The position numbers and the translations under genes were made by a program. The notes beneath the pieces were generated by a model. It saw only the letters and a list, made by a program, of their open reading frames with translations, had not been told where the DNA came from and searched no databases. 32,574 nucleotides of DNA, taken from assembly GCF_019654915.1 (NCBI RefSeq), contig NZ_BPET01000065.1:1-32574 (forward strand), given 5' to 3'. Shown here piece after piece: positions 1 through 8,212 of this stretch (position 1 is the stretch's first letter; every line of letters begins with the position of its first letter). This DNA comes from Shewanella sp. MBTL60-007 (GTDB lineage Bacteria > Pseudomonadota > Gammaproteobacteria > Enterobacterales > Shewanellaceae).

Positions 1-86
1 TCTACGGCAGCTACAACTTGTAATTTAAAGCCTAACGAATAATCTCGCTGTGTTCGCTTAACGCGGGCTGGTATTGGTGTGGTCAT
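1..86 (-). CDS. IS3-family transposase OrfA, N-terminal part (cut by window edge)
   Basis: The minus strand reads from an ATG at 86 to the window edge without a stop and encodes 28 residues. The stretch RTQRDYSLGFKLQVV is typical of the N-terminus of IS3-group OrfA proteins, where it begins the helix-turn-helix that binds the transposon ends. AGGAC at 93-97 is a Shine-Dalgarno sequence seven bases upstream of the start codon. The rest of the gene, and any orfB, lies outside the window, so it is not known whether the element is intact. The family call rests on a short stretch that is nevertheless characteristic. Confidence 0.72.
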   Translation of the reverse strand, partial: MTTPIPARVKRTQRDYSLGFKLQVVAAV

Positions 87-122
87 AATAAAGTCCTAAA
101 TGTGTAAACACATTCCAGGACA
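1..122 (-). mobile_element. Terminal part of an IS3-type insertion sequence
   Basis: The partial orfA is preceded by a short leader that ends at TGTCCTGG (minus strand, 122-115). IS3-family elements commonly end in 5'-TG...CA-3', so base 122 is my best guess for the boundary. The other end is outside the window, so neither the terminal inverted repeat nor a target duplication can be confirmed. The leader folds into a hairpin that pairs the terminal GTCCT (121-117) with the orfA ribosome site AGGAC (97-93). Confidence 0.45.
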
Positions 123-137
123 AGACAATTGCTAACA

Positions 138-169
138 AAAAGCCCGAACGGACAACCATTCGGGCTTTT
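138..169 (-). terminator. Rho-independent terminator after the FKBP gene
   Basis: An 11-bp perfect stem (138-148 pairing with 159-169, core AGCCCGAA) has a 10-base loop. T-rich sequence flanks it in both directions. It lies just downstream of the minus-strand FKBP gene and just outside the IS end, so it probably stops FKBP transcription before the transposase. Confidence 0.85.
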
Positions 170-197
170 CTTTTAATCAGACAAATAATCAGCGTGA

Positions 198-668
198 TTA
201 ATCGATACTGATTAGCTCTACATCAAAAATCAGGGTTGAGCCAGCAGCAATTTTTCCTGCGCTGCGATTACCGTATGCCAGCTCACTTGGAATAAAGAAG
301 CGAGCTTTTTCACCGACCACCATTAACTGCACCCCTTCAGTCCAACCTTTAATCACACGATTAAGCGGGAATGCAATGGGCTCGCCACGTTCAACAGAGC
401 TATCGAAAACAGTGCCATCGATGAGTGTACCGTGATAATGCACTGTCACTGTGTCGCTCGCTTTTGGATGCTCAGTACCTGTTCCCGCCTCAAGTACTTG
501 GTACTGTAGACCTGATGCAGTAGTTGTTACTCCATCTTTAAGTTTATTCTCAGCAAGAAAACTGTTACCTACGGCGATATTTTCTTTGGCAGCTTTCTGG
601 TTATTCATAGACGTAAAAAAGTAAAAAACAACACATGCAATAACTACAACAGCTAAAACCATTCTCAT
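198..668 (-). CDS. Membrane-anchored FKBP-type peptidyl-prolyl cis-trans isomerase
   Basis: The 156-residue protein has a hydrophobic segment at residues 1-20 that would act as a signal anchor. A linker to about residue 50 follows, then one FKBP domain (about 50-156). Family hallmarks are visible: VHYHGTLIDGTVFDSS (active-site Tyr, Phe and Asp), VIKGWTEGV (the Trp at the pocket floor), ELAYGNR, and the closing LIFDVELISI. It should catalyse proline isomerisation in proteins outside the cytoplasm, held to the inner membrane. The linker and domain resemble Mip/FkpA-type proteins, but the dimerisation helix region is short. AAGGTGG lies about nine bases before the ATG. It is monocistronic, with its own terminator at 138-169. 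Confidence 0.9.
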   Translation of the reverse strand: MRMVLAVVVIACVVFYFFTSMNNQKAAKENIAVGNSFLAENKLKDGVTTTASGLQYQVLEAGTGTEHPKASDTVTVHYHGTLIDGTVFDSSVERGEPIAFPLNRVIKGWTEGVQLMVVGEKARFFIPSELAYGNRSAGKIAAGSTLIFDVELISID

Positions 669-893
669 TTTTGAGCCACCTTGTTTAGATTTGAGCGCCT
701 ATGATAGCTAATCACTATCTTGAGGTAAATCTCAGCTTTAATCATCAAAGAATACAGTTTATATCGCATGAAAACCTGATGTTTAGCGATTTGTTTGATG
801 AACTGAAAACTATCAGCTTATTGATTGATAACTGTGGCTTATGAGGGTTATTGTTGCGGTTAATATGATAATGTGACAAAGGTGAGCTACTAT

Positions 894-907
894 GTTCGGT
901 TGCGAAC
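894..907. repeat. Short hairpin GTTCG-N4-CGAAC before the OmpA-family gene
   Basis: A 5-bp stem with a 4-base loop sits 34 bases upstream of the ATG at 942 and would be in the 5' leader if transcription starts upstream. No function can be assigned. No further structure stood out in the 273-base gap 669-941, which must hold the promoters of both divergent genes. Confidence 0.35.
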
Positions 908-941
908 CTAATCTTTAACACACCGTTATCGAGGAAAAGCC

Positions 942-2012
942 ATGTTTAAACTAAGCTCCGTGAGAAGTTTTTCAATTGTCCTTTCAACTCTCCTATATCT
1001 GCCTTTAGGTGTTTCTTACGCAGCGCAGCTTGATGGCGCAGAACCTGTAAAAGAGTTTGAGCCTTACTTTTATCTTGGAGCAAAGGCTGGCCAGATGCAT
1101 TATCAAAATGCGTGTGAAAGCTGGAGTATAGCCTGTGATGGAAACGATGTTGGCTTTGGCGGTTTTGCTGGTTATCAAGCATGGCAATATCTGGGTTTTG
1201 AGACCGCTTACCTTGATTTAGGTGAGGCAGTGGCGCATTACTCAGAAAGCGGTGTCGATAATACTTATATTGGTAGCATGAAAGGCTGGGAACTCTCGGC
1301 GGTGACTCGGTTTAGCTTGAGTGAAAGTTTTGAGCTATTTGCAAAGGCTGGTAGTTTCTACTGGGATGGTGATAATCGTGGCCCTAACAGCCGTAATTCA
1401 GATTCTGATTGGGCACCGATACTAGGTGCTGGGGTTGAGTATCAGCTATCGCCTTCATGGGTCGCACGACTCGAGTATCAATATATCGATAGCTTAGGCA
1501 GTGAGCTAATCGGTGGTAGCAATGGCCACTTAACCACTTTAGGTATTAGCTATCGTTTTGGTCAAAGTGCAGAAAAAGTGCAGCCGTCTGCTAAAGAGAC
1601 CCCGGTAACCTTACCTGAAAAAATTCCTCCTGTAACACCTAAAGCTATTGTATTACCAGCAGTTACGGTAACCAGTTTATTCGATTTTGACAGCAGTGAA
1701 TTAACTAATCCCGATTCTTTAGCGCCAGTGGTTGAGCGGTTAAAGCAAGTCCCCACGGCTGTAGCCTATATTAAAGGTTATACCGACTCTAAAGGCAACG
1801 CAGCCTACAACCAAGCATTGTCGGAGCGTAGGGCTCAAGCCGTCGCAGACTACCTCATTGCAGCGGGCATAAAACCCGAGCAGATAGAGGTACATGGTTA
1901 TGGTGAGCAATTCCCAGTAATGAAAAACGATACCCCTGAGCATCGCCATGAAAACCGCCGTGTGTTAATACACATCCAATCAACGACATCAGAAATGAAG
2001 CCGGAGATCTAA
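942..2012 (+). CDS. OmpA-family outer membrane protein (beta-barrel plus OmpA C-terminal domain)
   Basis: The protein has 356 residues. Residues 1-27 form a signal peptide ending near SYA. Residues about 40-208 alternate aromatic and polar residues like an eight-stranded OmpA-type barrel, ending in LGISYRF. A Pro/Val/Lys linker (about 210-240) leads to an OmpA-like peptidoglycan-binding domain (about 243-350). That domain shows LFDFDSSEL, the YTDSKGNAAYNQALSERRA motif with the Asp and Arg that bind diaminopimelate, and HENRRVLI. The likely role is to link the outer membrane to peptidoglycan. GAGGAAAA lies five bases before the ATG. The next gene starts two bases after this stop, with its Shine-Dalgarno sequence inside this gene, so the two are co-transcribed and probably translationally coupled. 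Confidence 0.88.
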   Translation: MFKLSSVRSFSIVLSTLLYLPLGVSYAAQLDGAEPVKEFEPYFYLGAKAGQMHYQNACESWSIACDGNDVGFGGFAGYQAWQYLGFETAYLDLGEAVAHYSESGVDNTYIGSMKGWELSAVTRFSLSESFELFAKAGSFYWDGDNRGPNSRNSDSDWAPILGAGVEYQLSPSWVARLEYQYIDSLGSELIGGSNGHLTTLGISYRFGQSAEKVQPSAKETPVTLPEKIPPVTPKAIVLPAVTVTSLFDFDSSELTNPDSLAPVVERLKQVPTAVAYIKGYTDSKGNAAYNQALSERRAQAVADYLIAAGIKPEQIEVHGYGEQFPVMKNDTPEHRHENRRVLIHIQSTTSEMKPEI

Positions 2013-2014
2013 AT

Positions 2015-5000
2015 ATGTCCTTATTTAAACAAGTATATCGCCAGCTGTTCTTGCTGACTTTATTGATTCTTGCTGGTTGTGGCGGCGATGACGATGGTTT
2101 TCCTACTGGGGACTGCGGTGGACCCGATGACCCATGCCCTGCCTATGCAGTAGCTCTTGATATTACTCCAAGCAACAGTGTTATCGCAGTAAGTACTCAG
2201 CAAGTTTATCAAGCTATCGCTACCTACAGCGATGGCGCAACTAAGGATGTCAGCCAAGAGGTTAGTTGGTCGAGCAGTGAGCCTACGCTTGCCAGTATTT
2301 CTGCAAATGGTGTCGCTATGGGGGTCTTAGCGGGAGAGGTGCAGATCACAGCAAGTCTTCCCCCTGCACAAGAAGCGGGCAAGGTATTAACCGATAGCGC
2401 GGCACTTAGGGTGACGGATGCCGCTCTGATCGCACTGAATATTGAACCTGGACAGGCGCAGATATTGGTTGGAATGAGTCAGCGTTATCGTGCCTTGGCT
2501 TTATTTGCCGATGGTCATCAACAAGATGTGACTAACGATGCTAGCTGGACAAGCTTAGACACCAATATCACAACGATCGGGAGCGATGGAGAAGCTATCG
2601 GCATCGCAAAGGGGCTTGCAGTGGGTGTAACGCAGGTGAAAGCGCATTTTTCTGCTCAAGAGGCATTGGCAACATTAGTCGTGCTAGCGACTAAACCTAG
2701 TCAGCTATTAATTACTCCCCCCGATGAAGCATTACCGAACGGCACCAGTCTGCAGTATCATGCACACCTGTTATTAGAAGACGGTTTGAGTATCGATGTG
2801 ACGCCGCAGTCAGTGTGGCAAAGCTCGTCCGTGGATATTGCGTCTATCGATGACCAAGGTTTTTTAGTGGCTAAGGCACTGGGGCAAACACGAGTAACGG
2901 CGACGCTCTCCTTTGCTGATATTAGCTTATCCGATACAACCAGCGCGACGGTTGTGGATGCGCAGCTCAGTAACTTAATTGTGGCTCCTGCCCAAGGGAC
3001 ATTTCCTGTGGGAACCAAAGGCAATTATGTTGCTACGGCTTATTTTTCAGATGGTCAGGTAAAAGATGTGAGCCGTGATGCACTCTGGTCAGCATCACAA
3101 CCTGATGTTGTCGACATAACAGCACAAGGGCAAAATGCTGGTGATGCCACCGCAAAAGCGGTTGGCCGTTCAAGCATAACCGCCACCTATCAAGAGCTAA
3201 GTGCCAATGCACAGCTAGAGGTTACCGATGCAGTGTTAATCTCGCTGCAGATCTCTCCTTTAAATACCCAAGTACCGGCTGGTACTCAGGTTCAATATCA
3301 TGCCCATGCAAGTTTTAGTGATGGTAGCGTAAAAGATGTCACGAGCTTGGGGTATTGGCAAAGTCGTGAGCCGCAAATTGCTTCTGTTGGCTTAACGGGA
3401 GGGCTTTCTGGTATTGCGGATACTTATCAAGAGGGGATTACCGAGATCCGCTTCGATTATCTGGGACAGAGTCAGTCAACAGAGTTAATGGTGACGGCAG
3501 CGACTTTGGTCGATTTACAGATCTCACCGAGAGATCTTCAGGTGCCCATAGGTACGCAAGGGCAGTATATTGCAACCGCCTATTACTCAGATGGGCATAG
3601 CAAGGATGTTACTCAGCAGGCGAGCTGGATATCGAGTAACAGAGAAGTCGTGAACATTGTTAATACCGGAGTCGATGCTGGTTATGCTAAGGGGCTCCGC
3701 GAGGGGCTGGTAGAGATCACAGCAACCTATGCAGGGCTAAGCTCTGGAGTCAGCTCAACATCTATGGGGCGCGATTCGCAAGCTGTAGCTGAGATAGGGG
3801 CATTGACAACCATCAGCAGCAAAACAACGGCCAAGGTCACCCCTGCAATTTTACAGAGCCTAGTCATCTCACCAGTCAGCGCGAGCGTTGCAGCAGGCAA
3901 TAATCAGCCTTATCAATTGTTCGCACTCTTTTCTGATGCTAGCAGTAAAGAGGTAACGCCTTATGCCTATTGGCAAACCAGCGATACCAGCATTGCCACC
4001 ATTGACCGCTTTGGCTTAGCGCATAGTCTTGTTGAGGGGCAGGTGAAGATTGTTGCCAGTTATCTTGGCATGCAGGTCAGTGCAGATTTAGTTGTGACTG
4101 ATGCGGTTATCACTCAATTGCAGGTTTCACCCGCACAGAGCAGCATCGCGGTAGGTTATAGCCAGCAATTGATTGCAACGGCTTATTATTCAGATGGTCA
4201 TAGTAGCGATGTCACTAGCTTAGCCAATTGGAGTTCACTGTCGCCCTCAATTGTTCAGGTGAACTCTGTTGGTCTTGCCGAAGGTGCGGCTCAAGGAAAC
4301 TCGAGCGTTGAGGCTAGCTATCAAGGCATGCAAGCAAGCGCCAATGTTAATGTCACCAGTGCAATACTCGAGTCGGTTACTTTGACGCCTGTAACAGCGA
4401 CAGTGGCGGCGGGGAACACTCAGCAGTATCGATTGTTTGGCATCTTCTCTGACGGTAGTCATAAAGAGTTAACCTATGTAGCCAGCTGGCAATCTAGCGC
4501 ATTAGCAGTTGCAACCATTGATAAATATGGCTTAGCACAAAGTTACCAACAAGGGCTGAGTCAAATCCAGGCGAGTTATATCGGTTTCTCAGCAGTTGCA
4601 GAGCTTAATGTGACCGATGCCGAAGTGACGAGTCTTCAAGTCTCTCCTGCAAACCTCTCTGTTCCGTTGGGGACGACGGGGCAGTATCGTGCCGATGCAT
4701 TTTATTCCGATGGCCATACGAGTGATGTCACCCATTTAGCCACCTGGAGTGTTATCGATCCAAGCCTAGTTAATATTGCGGCAACGGGAAGCGAGGCGGG
4801 CTTTGCCGAGGCAATTGCGGTTGGGACGACAAAAGTTCAAGCGGATTTTGAAGGGCAGAGCGATAAGGTTGATGTAAAGGTAACCGATGCTGTTATTGAA
4901 AATCTGGTGATCTCACCGGCTTATAGCAGTATTGCTGCAGGGCTCAGTCAGCCCTATCAAGCGATAGGTGTGTTCTCCGATGGGAGCACCAAGCCCCTTA

Positions 5001-7015
5001 CAGACGTTGTAAATTGGAACAGCTCAGATAGCGAGGTCGCAACGCTTAATCGATTGGGCGTTGCTCAAAGCTATAAGGCTGGCAATATCATCGTTAGTGC
5101 AAGTTATAGTGGTTTACAGGCGACAGCTGAACTGAACGTGATCGATGCACAACTTAATTATATTCGTGTCACACCAAGTTTAATCAGTGTGCCAGTAGGG
5201 ACTGAAGGGCAGTTTGCTGCCCGTGCTTTCTATACCGATAACACCTCTGAAGATATCACTAAGGTTGCAACCTGGAGATCGAGTGATGAGGCGATAGTGC
5301 ATATCGATACTGGCGCACCTAACAGCGGTTTTGCCAGCGCCGTAGAAGTTGGGCAGACTTCCGTCACGGCTCAGTATTTAACGGCAACGGATACTGCAGT
5401 CGTTAAGGTAACGCCTGCTGAATTAGTCGAATTGACGGTATCACCAGTAGATGCATCGGTTGCAGCGGGGCTGGATCAAGCGTATCAAGCCTTTGCTCGC
5501 TTCTCAGACGGAAGCAGTAAAGAGGTCACATTAGCGTCGAGTTGGCAGAGCAGCCAAACAGACATTGCCACTGTCGACTCGCAAGGTGTGGCCCATACTT
5601 TATTGTCGGGTAACACAGAGATCCAAGCGAGTTATAAATCACTCACGGCTAGCGCTTCACTTTTTGTTAGTGAACCTACCTTAGTAGATTTTCAGGTCAC
5701 GCCAGTAAGCTCGACGGTAAATATTAATGAAAGTCAGCAATATATCGCGAGAGCCTTCTATTCTGATGGTTACTCATATGATGTATCGACGGCATCAACA
5801 TGGACTTTAGCTGATGACTCAATAGCACATGTTGTCCCCTCGGGGTTCTCTGCAGGTAGGGTGACTGGAGATGCTCACGGACAGACAAGTGTGAAAGCGC
5901 ATTACTACGGTATGGACGCTGAAGCTCTAGTTATTGTCAGCGATTTAGAATATTTAGGTGTGCAAGTCGAGCCCGCCGATACTTACGTTATCGTGAATAA
6001 AACGACCCAGTTACAGGCATTTGCTGTTTATAGAAATGATAGCGGAGCGATAATTCAAAAAGACGTTACAAATGTCAGTGACTGGCGGGCGGGGGATGCG
6101 AGTAAAGCTTCCATCGACGGTAATGGTCTTGTACACGGTATAGAAGTGGGGGCAACGGATACCTTTGCGATTTATCAAGGTGTTCAGGGGCAAGGCAGGA
6201 TCAATGTCTATGACAGTGAGCTTATTGCGTTGACGGTTACCCCCGATAATCTGTCGGCACCCATTGGCACTAAGGGGCGCTATAAAGCGGTTGCAACTTA
6301 TATCGATAGGCCCGATGAGGATGTAACAGAGCTCGCAACTTGGTCTTCAAGTGCTCCGGATGTGGTACATATCGTTACTTCGGGGACCAATGGTGGTACG
6401 GCCACGGCTAAAGCTGTGGGCATGAGTGAGATCACAGCCCAATTTGACGGCGCTGTTGATAGTGTTAGTACGCAAGTTACCGCAGCCGTGATAGAGCGCA
6501 TAGAGATCACCCCTAGACTCGATACGGTTTACTCTGAAAACATTCAGAAGTTTTATGCTAATGCGTATTTTTCTGATGCCACTGTGGTCGATATTACCTT
6601 AGATGCGGATTGGAGAAGTGATGATCCTCATACAATATCAATCCAAACAGGTAACTCCCGTGCCGGCGAAGCTATGGGAGTCAGTCTGGATGGCTCTGCA
6701 ACTATTTCGGCATCATACGCCGGACTTACCGATAGCTTGTTGTTGAACGTTGAACCTAATGTAGTTGAACAGGTAGAGATTATTCCGAATACCTTGACAC
6801 TTAAAAATGGCGATTATCAAACTGTTCAGGTGATGGTGACTTATAGCAATGGTGATGTGTTTGACTACGCTAAATATGTCAATTGGAGCTCAATAGATGA
6901 TAATATCGCCTATGGGCACAAAGATACTATTAACGCTATAGGTGTTGGTACTACCACTGTGACAGCGACTATGGGATTGGTATCGGGCTCAGCAGAAGTG
7001 ACCGTAACGCCTTAA
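2015..7015 (+). CDS. Giant lipoprotein with about 18 bacterial Ig-like (BIG_2) repeats
   Basis: The 1666-residue protein starts with a lipoprotein signal peptide whose lipobox is LAGC (Cys22). Gly at +2 predicts sorting to the outer membrane. A short acidic, Cys-containing segment follows to residue 43. The rest is a chain of about 18 BIG_2 domains of 85-95 residues, each with a YSDG-x-x-x-DVT core, a Trp five to seven residues later, and a closing V-x-V-T-x-A strand. No enzyme, protease-sorting or membrane domain was found at the C-terminus. BIG_2 domains occur in intimins, invasins and other adhesins, so a surface or periplasmic adhesion or spacer role is plausible but not shown. GGAG at 2003-2006, inside the preceding OmpA-family gene, sets the start. 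No frameshift is visible over 5 kb. Confidence 0.85.
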   Translation: MSLFKQVYRQLFLLTLLILAGCGGDDDGFPTGDCGGPDDPCPAYAVALDITPSNSVIAVSTQQVYQAIATYSDGATKDVSQEVSWSSSEPTLASISANGVAMGVLAGEVQITASLPPAQEAGKVLTDSAALRVTDAALIALNIEPGQAQILVGMSQRYRALALFADGHQQDVTNDASWTSLDTNITTIGSDGEAIGIAKGLAVGVTQVKAHFSAQEALATLVVLATKPSQLLITPPDEALPNGTSLQYHAHLLLEDGLSIDVTPQSVWQSSSVDIASIDDQGFLVAKALGQTRVTATLSFADISLSDTTSATVVDAQLSNLIVAPAQGTFPVGTKGNYVATAYFSDGQVKDVSRDALWSASQPDVVDITAQGQNAGDATAKAVGRSSITATYQELSANAQLEVTDAVLISLQISPLNTQVPAGTQVQYHAHASFSDGSVKDVTSLGYWQSREPQIASVGLTGGLSGIADTYQEGITEIRFDYLGQSQSTELMVTAATLVDLQISPRDLQVPIGTQGQYIATAYYSDGHSKDVTQQASWISSNREVVNIVNTGVDAGYAKGLREGLVEITATYAGLSSGVSSTSMGRDSQAVAEIGALTTISSKTTAKVTPAILQSLVISPVSASVAAGNNQPYQLFALFSDASSKEVTPYAYWQTSDTSIATIDRFGLAHSLVEGQVKIVASYLGMQVSADLVVTDAVITQLQVSPAQSSIAVGYSQQLIATAYYSDGHSSDVTSLANWSSLSPSIVQVNSVGLAEGAAQGNSSVEASYQGMQASANVNVTSAILESVTLTPVTATVAAGNTQQYRLFGIFSDGSHKELTYVASWQSSALAVATIDKYGLAQSYQQGLSQIQASYIGFSAVAELNVTDAEVTSLQVSPANLSVPLGTTGQYRADAFYSDGHTSDVTHLATWSVIDPSLVNIAATGSEAGFAEAIAVGTTKVQADFEGQSDKVDVKVTDAVIENLVISPAYSSIAAGLSQPYQAIGVFSDGSTKPLTDVVNWNSSDSEVATLNRLGVAQSYKAGNIIVSASYSGLQATAELNVIDAQLNYIRVTPSLISVPVGTEGQFAARAFYTDNTSEDITKVATWRSSDEAIVHIDTGAPNSGFASAVEVGQTSVTAQYLTATDTAVVKVTPAELVELTVSPVDASVAAGLDQAYQAFARFSDGSSKEVTLASSWQSSQTDIATVDSQGVAHTLLSGNTEIQASYKSLTASASLFVSEPTLVDFQVTPVSSTVNINESQQYIARAFYSDGYSYDVSTASTWTLADDSIAHVVPSGFSAGRVTGDAHGQTSVKAHYYGMDAEALVIVSDLEYLGVQVEPADTYVIVNKTTQLQAFAVYRNDSGAIIQKDVTNVSDWRAGDASKASIDGNGLVHGIEVGATDTFAIYQGVQGQGRINVYDSELIALTVTPDNLSAPIGTKGRYKAVATYIDRPDEDVTELATWSSSAPDVVHIVTSGTNGGTATAKAVGMSEITAQFDGAVDSVSTQVTAAVIERIEITPRLDTVYSENIQKFYANAYFSDATVVDITLDADWRSDDPHTISIQTGNSRAGEAMGVSLDGSATISASYAGLTDSLLLNVEPNVVEQVEIIPNTLTLKNGDYQTVQVMVTYSNGDVFDYAKYVNWSSIDDNIAYGHKDTINAIGVGTTTVTATMGLVSGSAEVTVTP
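2141..7012 (+). repeat. Eighteen tandem BIG_2-encoding repeats, partly in alternating A/B pairs
   Basis: Each unit is about 255-285 bp. In the middle of the array two subtypes alternate. Type A (about 86 residues) carries VAAG, FALFSDGSSKEVT, WQSS and IATID-x-x-GLA. Type B (about 90 residues) carries VPxGTxGQY, AxAYYSDGHSxDVT, and a longer loop TGxxxGxAxAxxxG. One A+B pair spans about 176 residues (528 bp). The repeats have diverged in DNA sequence, so they are old duplications. Unit 6 carries an insertion of about 25 residues near 3735-3840. Confidence 0.8.
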
Positions 7016-7062
7016 GTTATTTCAGCCAAGAGTTGGCTCAGTCCAAACGCAATTCACACCAA

Positions 7063-7093
7063 AAAACGCAGCGCTAATTTAGCGCTGCGTTTT
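7063..7093. terminator. Bidirectional terminator between the convergent BIG_2 and DUF1294 genes
   Basis: A perfect 15-bp inverted repeat (7063-7077 and 7079-7093, core CGCAGCGCTAA) is flanked by A4 and T4. It can end transcription from both the plus-strand lipoprotein gene and the minus-strand gene at 7101. A smaller AGCCAA-GAG-TTGGCT hairpin lies at 7024-7038. Confidence 0.9.
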
Positions 7094-7100
7094 GCTACTT

Positions 7101-7718
7101 TTAGTTTAACAGTGTATTTAATTCTGGCCTGTGGATGAGATAAATAAGCGCTAGATTGGCGCTTATTGTTAACCATAAGATGAATTTAAAACGACCCTTA
7201 GCAGACTTGTGCCTTAGCCACTGCTGAGCAAGTAGGGCGCCAGGCCAGCCGCCCGCCAAGCTTAATAGGTGAAGCTTAAATTCACTTACTCGCCAGCGAT
7301 TGTTACGTGCAGAGCGCTTATCCCAGCCATAGGCGATAAATGTCACTAGGCTAGCAGAGATAAAATAGAGGAACAGCCAAAGAGGAAAATGCTGCAGCGT
7401 GTAGCCAATGCTCAAGGCGGCGATAAAACTCAGTGCAATAGCGATACTCAATCGGTTTGGTGAGCCGCTAATTTTTCGACTGGCCTTTGTTGCGCCGCCA
7501 CCGAGTAGTCGCACCTTATCTGCACGCCACTTACCTTGTTTATCTTTAGCTAGGCAAAATTGGACCCGGTTACCTGCTTGTGGCCTTTTTCCTTGATGAG
7601 TAAAGGCTGAAATGTGTAAAAAGACCTGCTGCTTCTGACTGGGGATTTGGATAAAACCAAATCCCTTGGCGTCATCCCAGCTATCTATTACACCAGTTGA
7701 TACTGCGTTTTTTGTCAT
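7101..7718 (-). CDS. Cold-shock domain / DUF1294 membrane fusion protein
   Basis: The 205-residue protein begins with a cold-shock domain (about 6-70). The domain has both nucleic-acid-binding motifs, KGFGFI (RNP1) and VFLHIS (RNP2). A basic linker follows. The C-terminal half (about 90-205) has hydrophobic segments near 90-105, 112-130 and 180-198, with the DUF1294 signatures YGWDKRSAR and LAGGWPGALLAQQ. This CSD-DUF1294 arrangement recurs in proteobacteria. Its function is unknown; a membrane-tethered RNA- or DNA-binding role is only inferred. The ribosome site is weak. The gene is on its own between terminators and intergenic DNA. Confidence 0.88.
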   Translation of the reverse strand: MTKNAVSTGVIDSWDDAKGFGFIQIPSQKQQVFLHISAFTHQGKRPQAGNRVQFCLAKDKQGKWRADKVRLLGGGATKASRKISGSPNRLSIAIALSFIAALSIGYTLQHFPLWLFLYFISASLVTFIAYGWDKRSARNNRWRVSEFKLHLLSLAGGWPGALLAQQWLRHKSAKGRFKFILWLTISANLALIYLIHRPELNTLLN

Positions 7719-7819
7719 CGGGTACTATCTGTTTCTATCACTGTGCCACTGATTACAACACTGATATTTAGTGCATTTCTATTGAATATAGTCAGGTTTA
7801 ATGCGCTATAAAAGCTCTG

Positions 7820-8113
7820 TTAGCAGGACTCTCCTGAGCAGCACTCTTCCTGTAAGAATTGAATCAGGCTCTCTAAGCAGTCAAATTGGGGAATGCAATG
7901 TAGTACGCGTCCCTCCCTATGCTGCTTGACTAGCCCGGCAGACATTAAGCTTGATAGGTGATGTGACAGCGTCGAGTTTGGGATCTGTAAGATCTCTTGT
8001 AGGTGGCCAACGGGTAACCCCTCATGTCCGGCTTTGACTAGGGTTCTAAATAGGGTTAACCGAGTCGGGTGGCCTAGCTCTTTCAGGGCTTTCGCCGCAA
8101 TTTCAGTATCCAT
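7820..8113 (-). CDS. ArsR/SmtB-family metalloregulatory repressor
   Basis: The 97-residue protein is a winged-helix regulator. It has the family sequence ELGHPTRLTLFRTLV, then a recognition helix IPNSTLSHHLSSLMSAGLV, then a wing REGRVLHC. Five cysteines are present. Three form a C-terminal tail, Cys91, Cys92 and Cys97. This resembles the C-terminal arsenite site described for Acidithiobacillus ferrooxidans ArsR (Cys95, Cys96, Cys102), suggesting As(III) or another thiophilic metal as inducer. No arsenic resistance genes lie beside it, so its target is unclear and may be elsewhere. It would act as a cytoplasmic dimer that leaves DNA on metal binding. Confidence 0.85.
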   Translation of the reverse strand: MDTEIAAKALKELGHPTRLTLFRTLVKAGHEGLPVGHLQEILQIPNSTLSHHLSSLMSAGLVKQHREGRVLHCIPQFDCLESLIQFLQEECCSGESC

Positions 8114-8198
8114 ACGTTTTAACTCAAAAAGAAAATATGTTTCGGTAGTTCTGGAAATAATAGCAGGGAAACAGCGACCGACAAAAGAATATTTTTAA

Positions 8199-8208
8199 GC
8201 CTAGGCTG
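8199..8208 (-). repeat. Palindrome AGCCTAGGCT downstream of the DUF4442 gene
   Basis: A 10-bp perfect palindrome is followed on the minus strand by TTAAAAATATTC. It could be a weak terminator for the gene at 8213, or part of the ArsR upstream control region. The evidence does not decide between them. Confidence 0.3.
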
Positions 8209-8212
8209 AGGG

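Noticed and set aside
3..23. Plus-strand tail of an upstream gene ending YGSYNL
   Set aside because: The same bases are better explained by the transposase OrfA N-terminus on the minus strand.
893..900. TATGTTCG before the OmpA-family gene, similar to the start of the PuuR-like box
   Set aside because: Only eight bases match; the conserved TTATTT half is missing and the gene has no link to amine use.
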